From Elymus sibiricus (taxonomy: Eukaryota > Streptophyta > Magnoliopsida > Poales > Poaceae): 64,000 nucleotides of DNA. The notes under the pieces were generated by a model that saw only the letters and a program-made list of their open reading frames with translations, ran no database searches and had not been told where the DNA came from. The translations under genes were made by a program, and so were the position numbers. Shown piece after piece: positions 47,282 to 57,018 of this stretch; positions within the stretch are counted from its first letter, which is position 1, and each line of letters starts with the position of its first letter. The DNA lies in assembly GCA_039707655.1 (NCBI GenBank), contig CM077676.1, positions 186,740,936 to 186,804,935 on the forward strand. Reading direction: 5' to 3'.

Positions 47282-49029
47282 TAATGGGGAACGAAGCATG
47301 AAAATCAAAAAAATTCCTATGAACACCCAAGATCTATCTAGGAGAAGCATAGCAACGAGAGAGGATAGTGTGTCTATGTACCCTCATAGACCGAAAGCGG
47401 AAGCGTATATAACGTGGTTGATGTAGTCGTACTCTTCGCGATCCGATCACGATCCAACCGATCTAGTGCCGAACGGACGGCACCTACGAGTTTAGCACAC
47501 GTGCAGCTCGATGACGTCTCCTCCTCCTTGATCCAGCAAGAGAAGGCAGAGAAGTAGATGGGATCACAACCAGCACGACGGCGTGGTGGTGATGGTGGTG
47601 GTGGAGCACCGACAGCGCTTCGCTAAGCGTCGTCGGGACGAGGCGGTGGTGTAACGGGAGAGAGAGGGGTGCCCAGGGGCTGGTGTGTTGTTTGTGGCGC
47701 CCCCTCCTCTATATATATAGGTGGAGGGGTGTGGGGAACAGCCCCTCCAAGCCCTAGGGCGCAGCGAAAGGGGGGGAGGACTTGGACTCCAAGTCCAATC
47801 CTATTCCTACTAGGACTCCCCTTTTTTCCCCTTCCCTAGCCACATGGGCTTTTGAGGACTTCGTGCGCCTAGCCCAATAAGGCCAGGGCACCTCCCCTCA
47901 GCCCATGCCAGCCCTTGGGATGTGGTGGACCCACTTGTGGACTTCCAGGCCCCTCTGGAATCCTCCGGAACCTTCTGGAAGCTTCCCGGTACAATACCGA
48001 AAAAACTGCACCTTTTTCCGGAACCCAAAATATGACTTCCCATATATAAATCTTTACCTCTCGACCATTCCGAGACTCCTCGTGACGTCTGGGATCTCAT
48101 CCGGGACTCCGAACAACATTCGGTTACCAATCATCAAATATCCCAATACTACTCTAGCGTCAATGAACGTTAAGCATGCGACCCTGCGGGTTCGGAAATC
48201 ATGTAGTCATGACCGAGACACCTCTCCGGTCAATAAAAAATAGCGGGACCTGGATGCCCATATTGATTCCTACATATTCCATGAAGATCTTTTATCGGTT
48301 GAACCATGATGTCAAGGATTCGGTTAATCCCGTATGCAATTCCCTTTGTCCGGCGATATGTTACTTGCCCGAGATTCGATCGTCGGTATCTCCATACCTA
48401 GTTCAATCTCGTTACCGGCAAGTCTCTTTACTCGTTTGTAATACAAGATCCCGTGACTAACCCGTTAACCACATTGCTTGCAAGCTCTTTACGATGTTGT
48501 ATTACCGAGAGGGCCCAGAGATATCTCTCCGTCATACGGAGTGACAAATCCCAATCTCGATCCGTGCCAACCCAACAAACACCTTCGGTGATACCTGTAG
48601 AGCACCTTTATGATCACCCAGTTATGAAGTGACGTTTGGATACACACTAAGTATTCCTCCGGTGTCAGGGAGTTGCATGATCTCATGGTCTAAGGAACAG
48701 ATACTTGACATGAAGAAAGCTGTAGCAAATAAACTAAACGATCTGGTGCTAAGCTTACGGTTGGGTCTTGTCCATCACATCATTCTCCTAATGATGTGAT
48801 CCCATTATCAAATGACAACTCATGTCTATGGTTAGGAAACCTTAACCATCTTTGATCAACGAGCTAGTCTAGTAGAGGCTCACTAGGGACACAGTATTTG
48901 TTTATGTATCCACACATGTATTTAAGTTTCCGGTCAATACAATTCTAGCATGAATAATAAACCTTTATCATGAACAAGGAAATATGATAATAACCATTTT
49001 ATTATTGCCTCTAGGGCATATTTCCAACA
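47282..49029 (-). repeat. 5' LTR of the WIS/Angela-like element
   Basis: 1748 bp. A TATATATATA stretch lies at about 47710-47719. The LTR ends TTA rather than TCA in sense, a single transition relative to the 3' LTR. Confidence 0.88.
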
Positions 49030-49040
49030 GTATGGCCTAG

Positions 49041-49053
49041 GCCCGGGGGCTCC
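49041..49053 (+). other. Polypurine tract of the second Tat element
   Basis: GCCCGGGGGCTCC directly precedes the LTR start TGTCGGTG. The same core precedes the LTR at 368. Confidence 0.6.
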
Positions 49054-49912
49054 TGTCGGTGTATAAAACATGGGTATTTTATACCCTGACTTATGCACAG
49101 ACAGTAGTAGCTTCCCTGCTGGCCAAGGCTTGCTGGAAATTACCAAGAACAAGGTTCAAGACCCAGTTGTAGAAGCTACTGGGGAGAAGATCAAAACAAA
49201 GCATCAAGTTCAAACACCGAAGACGACCCTTGCCAGCAAGGTCGAGCCGGCAAGGTGAAAGCCCGGCAAGCTTCGTGCCGGCAAGCTCTCGCTAGCTGTT
49301 AGTGCTCCACCTCACCGAGCAGCTAGTCGCTAATCAATGAGGTGTCGAGCTCACAGGCGGTTTGGTGAGATTTGCCAGGCACGTGTCAGCACGCTGGAAG
49401 AAGATTTACCTTTAATGACACCCGTCCAGAAGGCGTGTCAAGCTAATAGGAGGTAGCTGGGCGAGCGGTGCAGAAACCTTCCCGGGGCTACTCCTCTGCA
49501 TGACACCTAATGGAGCATTTATTGCTTTTGTCCTAATCCGGCATAGTTAGGTATGATAGCAATGTTTGCTATCTAATCAGTATGTAATGACTGTTTTGCC
49601 ACTGTGGTGACCCCTGGAGCTATAAAAGGAGGGCCAGGGCAACCTTTACAAGGGTCGATCCTTAGACACTCTAGCTCATTTTGCATGCGTAGCTGCTTCT
49701 CCTTTGCACCTTGCCGGGACGAAGCGCACCTTGTACTTGAGCTCTCCACATATAATACACCAAAGCAGGAGTAGGGTTTTACACCTCACGGTGGCCCAAA
49801 CCTGGGTAAAAGCCTTTGCGTTCTCTGCTGATTCTGCTCTTTGTGCTTGTGCATTCCCCTAGTCAAACCGCAGAGGGGCTAGATGGCCCCATAAATGGTC
49901 GTACACACGACA
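49054..49912 (+). repeat. 3' LTR of the second Tat element
   Basis: 859 bp, TGTCGGTG to CACGACA, with a clear TATAAAAG at 49621-49628. Its downstream half shares blocks with the LTR at 368-1242 (GTGGCCCAAACCTGGG), so both belong to related families. Confidence 0.75.
49621..49628 (+). promoter_or_regulatory. TATA box of the second Tat LTR
   Basis: TATAAAAG in a GC-rich context, about 570 bp into the LTR. Confidence 0.6.
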
Positions 49913-51429
49913 ATGGAGAACCTGATTCGATGATAGAAATGCTTCAGACCTGATCAAAAACAATCATTCATCAAATAATTTTTTTAACCAATTTGTGATT
50001 CTTTTAACTTAGTAGTAGAATAGAAAACCAAACAAAGTTTTTTTTTAATTTCTTCTCTCACCTCTTCGGTGGTAATATCACTTGCTACCAGAATTAGTTC
50101 GTCATACTTCTCATCCTCTACAACTCTTTGTATCTGAGCTTCATCAGTAACAGATCCCACCTCAATTTGCTGGTCCCTTTCCGGGCTACTACTGCTTCTT
50201 CCTTGGCTAAGAATTTTTTCCTGACTACTCACAAATTCCTGTGGAATAAATATTTGTGAGAATTAGCAATCAAAAATAAAAAGACTAATTAGTTCAACTA
50301 TACTATCTCTTCACAAAATAATTAAATGGTACCAACCTCTGTTTTTTTCTTCATCTCATGGTACTGAACAAATTGGTCAAATTCAAGCATCACACCATAA
50401 ACCTTTCAAAGAGAAGAAGAAAAACTTATGTTAAATTAAAGTAGATTTTTTTCACGCGCCCCTATCATACTGATCAGTTAAAGGCACACTTAAGCAAAAT
50501 TTCTCACAGTTTTGATACTTACCCCAGCTGCTTCCTTCAGTGCACTACAATCTCCACCGGTCTTAGGTGAACTCTCTGCTGCTACTTTTTGGTTGAACCC
50601 TTTTTGTTTTTGAGCTATTACTTGTTTCTTTTGGGAAACACTCTGCACAAAAAACAAGTAAATAATAGTCAAACTCCAAAAATTAAAATGTGAGAAGCAC
50701 ACAAGAAAAATAGAGAAGAGCCATGTTTTTTCTTTTACTATTTTCTTCTCAAACCCTGCTACTTTATTTTAGTTCTCTCAAAATTGATTTTCATAGATTA
50801 AACTACTGCAGACATAGGTCCAATTTTCTTAGCTATCTACAAAATGTCTCTGAATGCAGAATACACACTTTAGATCAGATTTCAGTATACAATTTAGTTA
50901 TATACCAAAATTACTTTCCAACAACTAGCCCCTATATCAAAACTACATTAATTATCATACCTTTGCACTCCAATAATTATTTTTTATTATTCAAACTGTT
51001 TTCTTCAGGGAAACCAGATGATTTTTCTAATCAAGTATAGAGACAATAGTGTACATGAATTGAACAAAGAAGAGGAAATAATTGAACAAAGGATTACCAG
51101 AGTACCGCGACCACAGGCTGGATCTGGCTTCTGGCTACCTACACCTCCATCAACGCCTCTAATAGAGTGATCTCAGTTCACCGGTGGCGTCCCCCCTCTT
51201 TCTACCATGCCGACACCACCGGCGCTGACCGCTCGTTGATTTTTTCGGTGGATAATCTGCCGCGCAACTAAGAAGGCCGCCGCCACCGCCCCTGAGTCCT
51301 TCGCGTATCCTTTTTACCAGGCAACAAATATAATTAGTATTTTTATTTCCTTCCATTCTATCTAAAATCAGTAAGGTGTGGGACCCTGGTTCAGAGTCTA
51401 GCCGGCTCACAACGAGCTCTTATAGGTGG
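49913..51429 (-). other. Only stretch not assigned to an LTR element
   Basis: It lies between the Tat LTR end at 49912 and the next LTR at 51430. It is AT-rich apart from a GC-rich exon-like block near 51100-51310, and contains the minus-strand gene remnant described separately. No terminal inverted repeats were found that would mark a DNA transposon. Confidence 0.55.
49984..51208 (-). pseudogene. Unrecognised spliced gene remnant, four phase-0 exons
   Basis: Four blocks on the minus strand join with canonical GT...AG borders, all in phase 0: 51208-51098 (37 codons from ATG), 50642-50523 (40), 50402-50337 (22) and 50238-49984 (84 plus stop). Introns are 455, 120 and 98 nt and AT-rich, as in grasses. 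The encoded protein would be about 183 residues, Lys/Gln/Glu-rich. It has a possible short coiled coil spanning exons 3-4 (EFDQFVQYHEMKKKTEEF) and an acidic, helical C-terminus. One TGA (51175-51173) interrupts the first exon, so either this copy is dead or the true start exon differs. I do not recognise the family. It may be a host gene fragment or a gene from a DNA transposon. A TATA-like CCTATAAGAG lies at about 51427-51418. Confidence 0.55.
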
Positions 51430-51847
51430 TGATGGTGTCCTAGACTAGGGGGTACTCACCACATCGTCTCCCGACCAGGTGGGTCGGGAGAGGACCCCAT
51501 GGCGGTTCACTAATGGGCCACTTCGGGCAGCCCATGACATATACAAGGAAGATTCCACAAAGACTTGGCGCACAAGACAAGGACTCTTCTAAACCCTAGG
51601 CCTCCGGTGCATATATAAACCGAGGCTAGGCTAGTCAATGGACAACTGATATTCATTAGAACCATCTCGTGGTAGATACATGTACTCTGTACTATACCCC
51701 ATATGAATACAATCAAAAATAGGACGTAGGGCATTATCTCTTCGAGAGAGCCCGAACCTGGGTAAAATCCTGTGTCCATGTTACCATCGCTCCAAGAATC
51801 CTAGCTTAGGACCCCTACTACAAGATATGCTAGATTTAGAACCGACA
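51430..51847 (+). repeat. 5' LTR of the small Tat-like element
   Basis: 418 bp, TGATGGTGTCC to ACCGACA, with TATATAAA at 51612-51619. Confidence 0.75.
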
Positions 51848-51883
51848 TTGGTGCTTTCATTGAGAGCCTGCTAGGTGATCACC

Positions 51884-52121
51884 ATGGTTCGACGGGAATC
51901 TAGATCAATGATCAGGTGATATTTTTTCAGTAAAGATTTCTTTCATGTAAATTATCTCTTTTGCAAAATCATTGTTGTCGCATTGTGCCACTTTGTTTAA
52001 CAGGCAGATCAGGATTGAGAAAAATTTAGCGGCAGCAGGTGTGTCCGCCGCCGGGCAGTACGTCGGATCCAAGAAGCGCCAGCGTGTAAACAACAGCCTA
52101 GAGTTTGTGGCCTTGATCTAG
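51884..52121 (+). CDS. Possible spliced 49-aa ORF at the gag position
   Basis: ATG at 51884 (MVRRESRSMI...) reads to a GT at 51916. The acceptor AG at 52002-52003 restores an open frame that stops with TAG at 52119-52121. The joined length (32 + 118 nt) is exactly 50 codons. The product is small and basic (KKRQR near the end). It resembles no full gag. It may be the leftover first exon region of a Tat gag, or chance. Confidence 0.3.
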
Positions 52122-53611
52122 GTCAGCGCAACAAAAAGAAAATGTGGCGATCCGACCAACAGCGTTCCAGCCGAGGAGATCACACACGCACGGTAGTACT
52201 TCTCATCGAGCAGTACACCAGGGCCGACATGGATTCTGATCCGCGGCAAAATACAGGGAAGATTCCATCCATCCTTCCTTTTCTTTGTTACTTACTATTT
52301 AATTAAAAGTGTGGAGCAAGGCCACGCTTTTGGCTAGTTGTCTCTACGTGCACTTTTCACGTATATAGCCCATATATTACTTCCTACTTAATTAAAGTGT
52401 GCTAGTTGTTTCATGGCTTGGGGAGTTAGTCCACCAGTTTAAAATTAAAAAAGGGAAGGGGCGATCTGTCCTGCGAGGCTGCGACCACTCCTCCACGCGA
52501 GGATGGGAATTGAGCATCCAAAGCAATCAACTAGTACATACTACCTTAATTAGGTGTGGATTTCGAGGTCCGCTTGATCTTCATGCAAACGCAAAACCAG
52601 TCGTTCACCTTGGATTTTAACGGCCTCGCGCTACCTTACAGGATAATTTCAGGTTTTATTTTTCCTAACTATTTGTTTATCACACACAATTATTATACAC
52701 AGAATATTTTCTATTGTTTTGTACTGCATTATTTTTGCAGTGATATTCTACCGATGCTCGTACATGGCGTCAATCTGGCCGGCCTCTCCCTGTCGTGGAC
52801 ATAAAAAATCTATTGTGATTGTGTCATGCCGTCACATTGGTCATCCGACCGGCGTCAACGCCTGTACGCCGCCGCTCCGTCACGCTGCCGAATCGACCTC
52901 CGCACCAGGCCCCATCTATCTAATAATTTACTTTGTGTAAATGAATTATGCAAAGTTTTTTTAACCATTATTATTATTATTTCTGGCTTGCACTATTTAT
53001 ATGTGAGCAGGAAATCTACTCCGCCTGCGCCACCTCGGTGAGCCGACGTTGCCGTCCCCCCTGTGTCGAGCAAGATGTGCCACCACCGCGGCGAGCCCAC
53101 CCTGCGTCGGCATCACCGCACTGTCGTTTCTTCAAACCGACGTCCACATCGCCGACCTGTTTTTGACACATCGGCTGACGTGGGGGCTCCGGTGTCACCC
53201 TGCCGACCTGCTCCGTCACCTCGGCTAGACCGGGGGCTGCACCATCGCTTCATCGACCTACTTCGAGGGCTCCGACGTCACCCTGCCGACCTGCTCCATC
53301 ACCTTGGCTGGACTGGGGGCTTCTCCTAGACACATAGGCAATGTTGTGTCGTCACTTCATCAAGCTGAGCTCTTCGCGCGGCCACCTCGGGACCGGCCGG
53401 GGGGCTGGGACCTCGTCCTGCCGCAACCTCGGACTGCGTCATCAACATCGAGCACATTAAACCAACGCCTTTAAAGCATCGACAATATTAACGAGGGGCT
53501 GCGACTAGAGCCGAACCCACCAAAAGCCAAGGTACTCCAAGGAGTCCTCGGCAAAACATTCTCAGATATTGCTTTATATGCATCGGTTTCGAATTGTGTC
53601 TTTGGTCAATA

Positions 53612-54490
53612 GTTGGGTTGCCCAGCTCCTATGCCTTACGTTCCTGATTGTTCGGCTAAGGGTAAAGGGAGAACCACTGTGATTGTACTTCCGGTTTAAC
53701 TGGTAAAGTGCCTCAGTGGAGAAAGCCGAAAACTGACTGTCACAATAAGCATAAACTGGTCAGCGATCCAATGACTGTGTTAAACTACCGATCGATAGAG
53801 GTAACCCCTTGTTAAATGATGGGCCTTTCATAAAATTGTCCGAAGTGTTAATGGCGTGACCACGGGTGACGCCGAACACTAATCGGGGGCTAGTAACTGG
53901 CCTCCCAACTTTAAGCTCCTATGACTAAGTGAAAGTTATAAAGCCTGCATATCTGATCGCCTCGTTTCCGCTAACACAACCGCCTCCGGGCACTGAGATG
54001 TCGGCTAAGGGTTGTCTTGTTAGTACGGAAACACCCTGCGCAGCATCTACAAAGGGGTGGAAGCCGACGATGGGCCACTTTCAGATTATAAACAGGCGCA
54101 ACGGAGTCAAAATAACACATAGCATAAAGCTGTAAATACAGCTTAAAAGCTGACTATCACAACATGTGTCGAGGGCTCTTGCGGCACCTCGGCACGTTTA
54201 CATCGGGACTCCTGGAGAGCCCAACATATCATCAGTTTTTGTATTCAATATACGAATGCTGCCTTCTGTAATCATCGTTATAAAACCATAAATATGCATC
54301 AATTTGACTTAAGATTTTGGCCAAGCTGGGTATCCTAGCTCCTGTGCTTACCCCCTACGTTTCCGATTTTTCGGCTAGGGGGTAAAGGGAGCACCTCTGT
54401 GATTGTTACTACCGGGTCATCCGGGTTCGTACCTCAGACGGGTAAAGCCGAAAGCCAGCTGTCTTAAGAATATAATTGGTCGGCAACGAC
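53612..54490 (+). repeat. Pair of diverged direct repeats about 710 bp apart
   Basis: The first copy (about 53612-53770) and the second (about 54325-54490) both contain CTAGCTCCT or CCAGCTCCT, then CGGCTA..GGTAAAGGGAG, CTGTGATTGT and AAAGCCGAAA in the same order. The unit is a block of roughly 160 bp within the non-coding interior. Confidence 0.65.
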
Positions 54491-55891
54491 AGAAGTGAAA
54501 TTTTTGGTTTATTAAGACCACAAAGTTTGGGAACTTTCCCCAAACTAAATCCTCAATATTTTCCTCCCACATTGATCGGAGGTGAGGTTTCATGATCATG
54601 GTCAATATGATAGCCTGGGAAAAGGAACTTATAAAGGAACTATTTTTCTCGGAAGATGTTTCTTACGTTAAATAGTAATATAACATATCTCTCCGCGTAC
54701 CTTTGTTTATAAAAACGTATGGCCGGATTGCCTTGTTTTCCGTAAATCTTTGCCCTTATAAAGGCTTTATAAAGTAGGAAAACACTCCTTGGCTATTGGC
54801 CAAGGAGGTTGAAGCCGATGGTCGGTCAACAAAGTTGTGTACAATGCAGACCCGAGTGTTAATGATGTAAAGTACTTGGATACATAGAATCATTATGCAT
54901 AAATTGTGATTAAAATCAATTTACTCCGGATATCGATCCTTAATTCAGCCACCCTTGCCCAAATTAAGGCTCGGGGCTACTGGGCTTCGCGCTTCTCACT
55001 TAAAAGCCATTAACTAGTTACATCGATCCCCTGATCTAGTGTTGCCACCCGATCAGTGGCTCGGGGGCTACTCCATTGACGATTCAATGCAGACAATTTA
55101 CAAAGTGCAAAACAGTTTCTGAGGAGATTACGATCCTTAGGTTGGCCGGCCGCACCCAACCTGAGTCTCGAGGACTATGCACACCACATTTCCATTCCTA
55201 AGTATGCTGCCGAGCTAGGAGTTGATCCCCAGGCCGATTTCATGAATCGACCTGAGTCTCAGGGGCTACTGGGATCAGCGGTTTTATGTTTTCCTTCAGG
55301 TGCATCTCGGATTTTTGGCTGACACACACCTTGAGGGCTACTGTCTATATATCTCGGTAGAGAATAAAATGCACCAATCAAAAAAATCCGCAAAAAATCA
55401 GCCCAAGCCTGAGGTGGTGCACCACTTCGGAAGCAGTCCACCATAAAGCTTGGATGTGAGTGGCTGGCTCCCTAGAGGACTTTTTTGGCATTAAGCTTGG
55501 TTGAAATACTTCAAACTTTTTTCAGATCGAGGTAATCTATGACACCTCGGATGCCGATCGGCGTTAGAGCTCAACTGCAAAAAGACACCTCAGATGCAGT
55601 CCGGCGTTCAAGCTCGGTAGCAAGAGGACACCGCTGCGCAGGGAAAAACTTTGAATCCGAGGTGCAGCGTAAAACTAATAAGGCATTGATAAAGGCCAAG
55701 AATTTAAAGGGGTTCCTCGGACGCCCAACGTACAAACTCCTCGGATGCCCCATGTGTAAACACTTCAGATACACCTCGGCGATCCTCAAGATCGACGATG
55801 GGAAGATTTGTTGAACCAGCTTTCAAGACCGACGGCCGAAGATGAAGAACCGAGGAGCGTCCCCAATTTGAAGACCGGTTCAAGGGGCTAC

Positions 55892-56129
55892 TGATGGTGT
55901 CCTGGACTAGGGGGTACTCACCACATCGTCTCCCGACCAGGTGGGTCGGGAGAGGACCCCATGGCGGTTCACTAATGGGCCAATTCGGGCAGCCCATGAC
56001 GTATACAAGGAAGATTCCACAAAGACTTGGCGCACAAGACAAGGACTCTTCTAAACTCTAGGCCTCCGGTGCATATATAAACCGAGGCTAGGCTAGTCAA
56101 TGGACAACTGATATTCATTAGAACCATCT
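55892..56129 (+). repeat. Truncated 3' LTR of the small Tat-like element
   Basis: 238 bp co-linear with 51430-51667, then an abrupt switch to the LTR of the third Tat element. Confidence 0.8.
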
Positions 56130-56643
56130 TGTCGTGGTTTTGACATGGCAGATGCCCTTGTGAAAGGACTTGGAGATGAGGCCATCGCACAAGTGTGGAA
56201 GCTTAGCAGGGTTGATCGGGAACAAGAAGACACGGAGTTACCTAGGTTCAGCCCCTCACTGTGGAGTTAAAAGCCTACGTCCTGCTTGATTATATTGATG
56301 TAGATCTCGATTACAAGGATGCGGATTCGCTAACCTAGCTTTCGAGGGGTTGCAACTTAGTCTTTTTCGCCTAGGTGCTCCCCTTTATATATACAGGCGG
56401 AACCCTAGATTTACATGAGAGTCCGGGTCGTCATCCTGACCCGTCTCCTACTCTTTCCTACTTATTCTACAAGACAACCTTTAAGCCGTTTATCTTCTTT
56501 TTGAGCCGGCCTTTCTTAACGTGCCTCCATCAAGCCGGCCCATCAAATATCTTCTTAGCCCTGCAGTGACTTAACCCACTGAGTCTGCTCTAAGGCCGGG
56601 TTACCATCCTGCCGGGTCTAAATGCTGGGAAATATCCCCAACA
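56130..56643 (-). repeat. 3' LTR of the third Tat element
   Basis: 514 bp. In sense it starts TGTTGGGGATATTTCC at 56643 and ends CCACGACA at 56130. TATATAAA lies at 56391-56384. Confidence 0.78.
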
Positions 56644-57010
56644 TTAGCCCTCAGTTTGACTTGAATTCATTCATGTTAAAATCCATCCTGAAAGACAAAA
56701 CAACCATTAACAGGGAAATAAACCCACAAATTTCTTCGCAAGCCGGCTTTTTGGAGCACCATCCTCATCAGGCATAATTTCCCGGGTTGATCAAACGCCG
56801 GGTCATTCTTTCGGTCTTCAGACTTGGCACTTTTCATCTCTTTTTCCTCATGACGTCACACTCCACCTCCACAAAATCTGGGATGATGTCACAGGGAATC
56901 TTGAATAGATCTGTATTGCCTCATTAGGCGTGAAAATCGAGGAGCTCTTTTAGCCACTATTCACTACGCCGCCTGGGGTTTCACGCATGCCGCTTCGGGC
57001 CCGCCGTGCC
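56644..57010. other. Spacer between the LTR and the antisense-gene promoter
   Basis: No ORF is supported. It ends in a GC-rich stretch that leads into the TATA box at 57011. On the minus strand it would contain the polypurine tract (AACTGAGGGCTAA next to the LTR), which is weak. Confidence 0.5.
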
Positions 57011-57018
57011 TATAAATA
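57011..57018 (+). promoter_or_regulatory. TATA box of the antisense gene
   Basis: TATAAATA on the plus strand, preceded by GC-rich sequence and followed by an ATG-free leader exon to 57213. Transcription would start near 57040. Confidence 0.6.

Larger units (their letters stand above)
40245..49029 (-). mobile_element. WIS/Angela/BARE-like Copia element, degenerate
   Basis: LTRs of 1734 and 1748 bp start TGTTGGAAATATGCCC in sense, the hallmark of this cereal lineage. A perfect GTATG duplication flanks the element (40240-40244, 49030-49034). The polypurine tract AAGTGGGAGAC lies next to the left LTR. Gag, protease, integrase, reverse transcriptase and RNase H are all recognisable in Copia order but carry several stops and at least one shift. 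The 14-bp length difference between LTRs is a single indel near 47310. Confidence 0.92.
38086..49912 (+). mobile_element. Tat/Retand-lineage Gypsy remnant with antisense ORF and 3' LTR, split by a Copia insertion
   Basis: Net residue is about 3.0 kb after removing the element at 40245-49029 and one copy of GTATG. A plus-strand polypurine tract (49041-49053) and LTR (49054-49912) define its orientation. The 38248-39876 ORF runs antisense to it. The 5' LTR, gag and pol are missing: at 38086 it abuts unit X without a target duplication. Direct evidence for the Tat lineage is the LTR type (TGTCGG...CGACA) and the antisense ORF. Confidence 0.65.
51430..56129 (+). mobile_element. Small non-coding Tat-like element (large retrotransposon derivative), 3' LTR truncated by insertion
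   Basis: The 5' LTR is 51430-51847. The 3' LTR starts at 55892 after a purine-rich tract and is cut after 238 bp at CATCT (56125-56129) by the next element. That break matches LTR position 238 of the 5' copy exactly. The interior (51848-55891) has no gag, pol or protease. It shows Tat-like leader sequence, GC-rich CCGACCTGCTCC repeats near 53150-53320 and a pair of longer direct repeats. The upstream flank is GGTGG. Its duplicate would lie beyond the right window edge. Confidence 0.7.
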
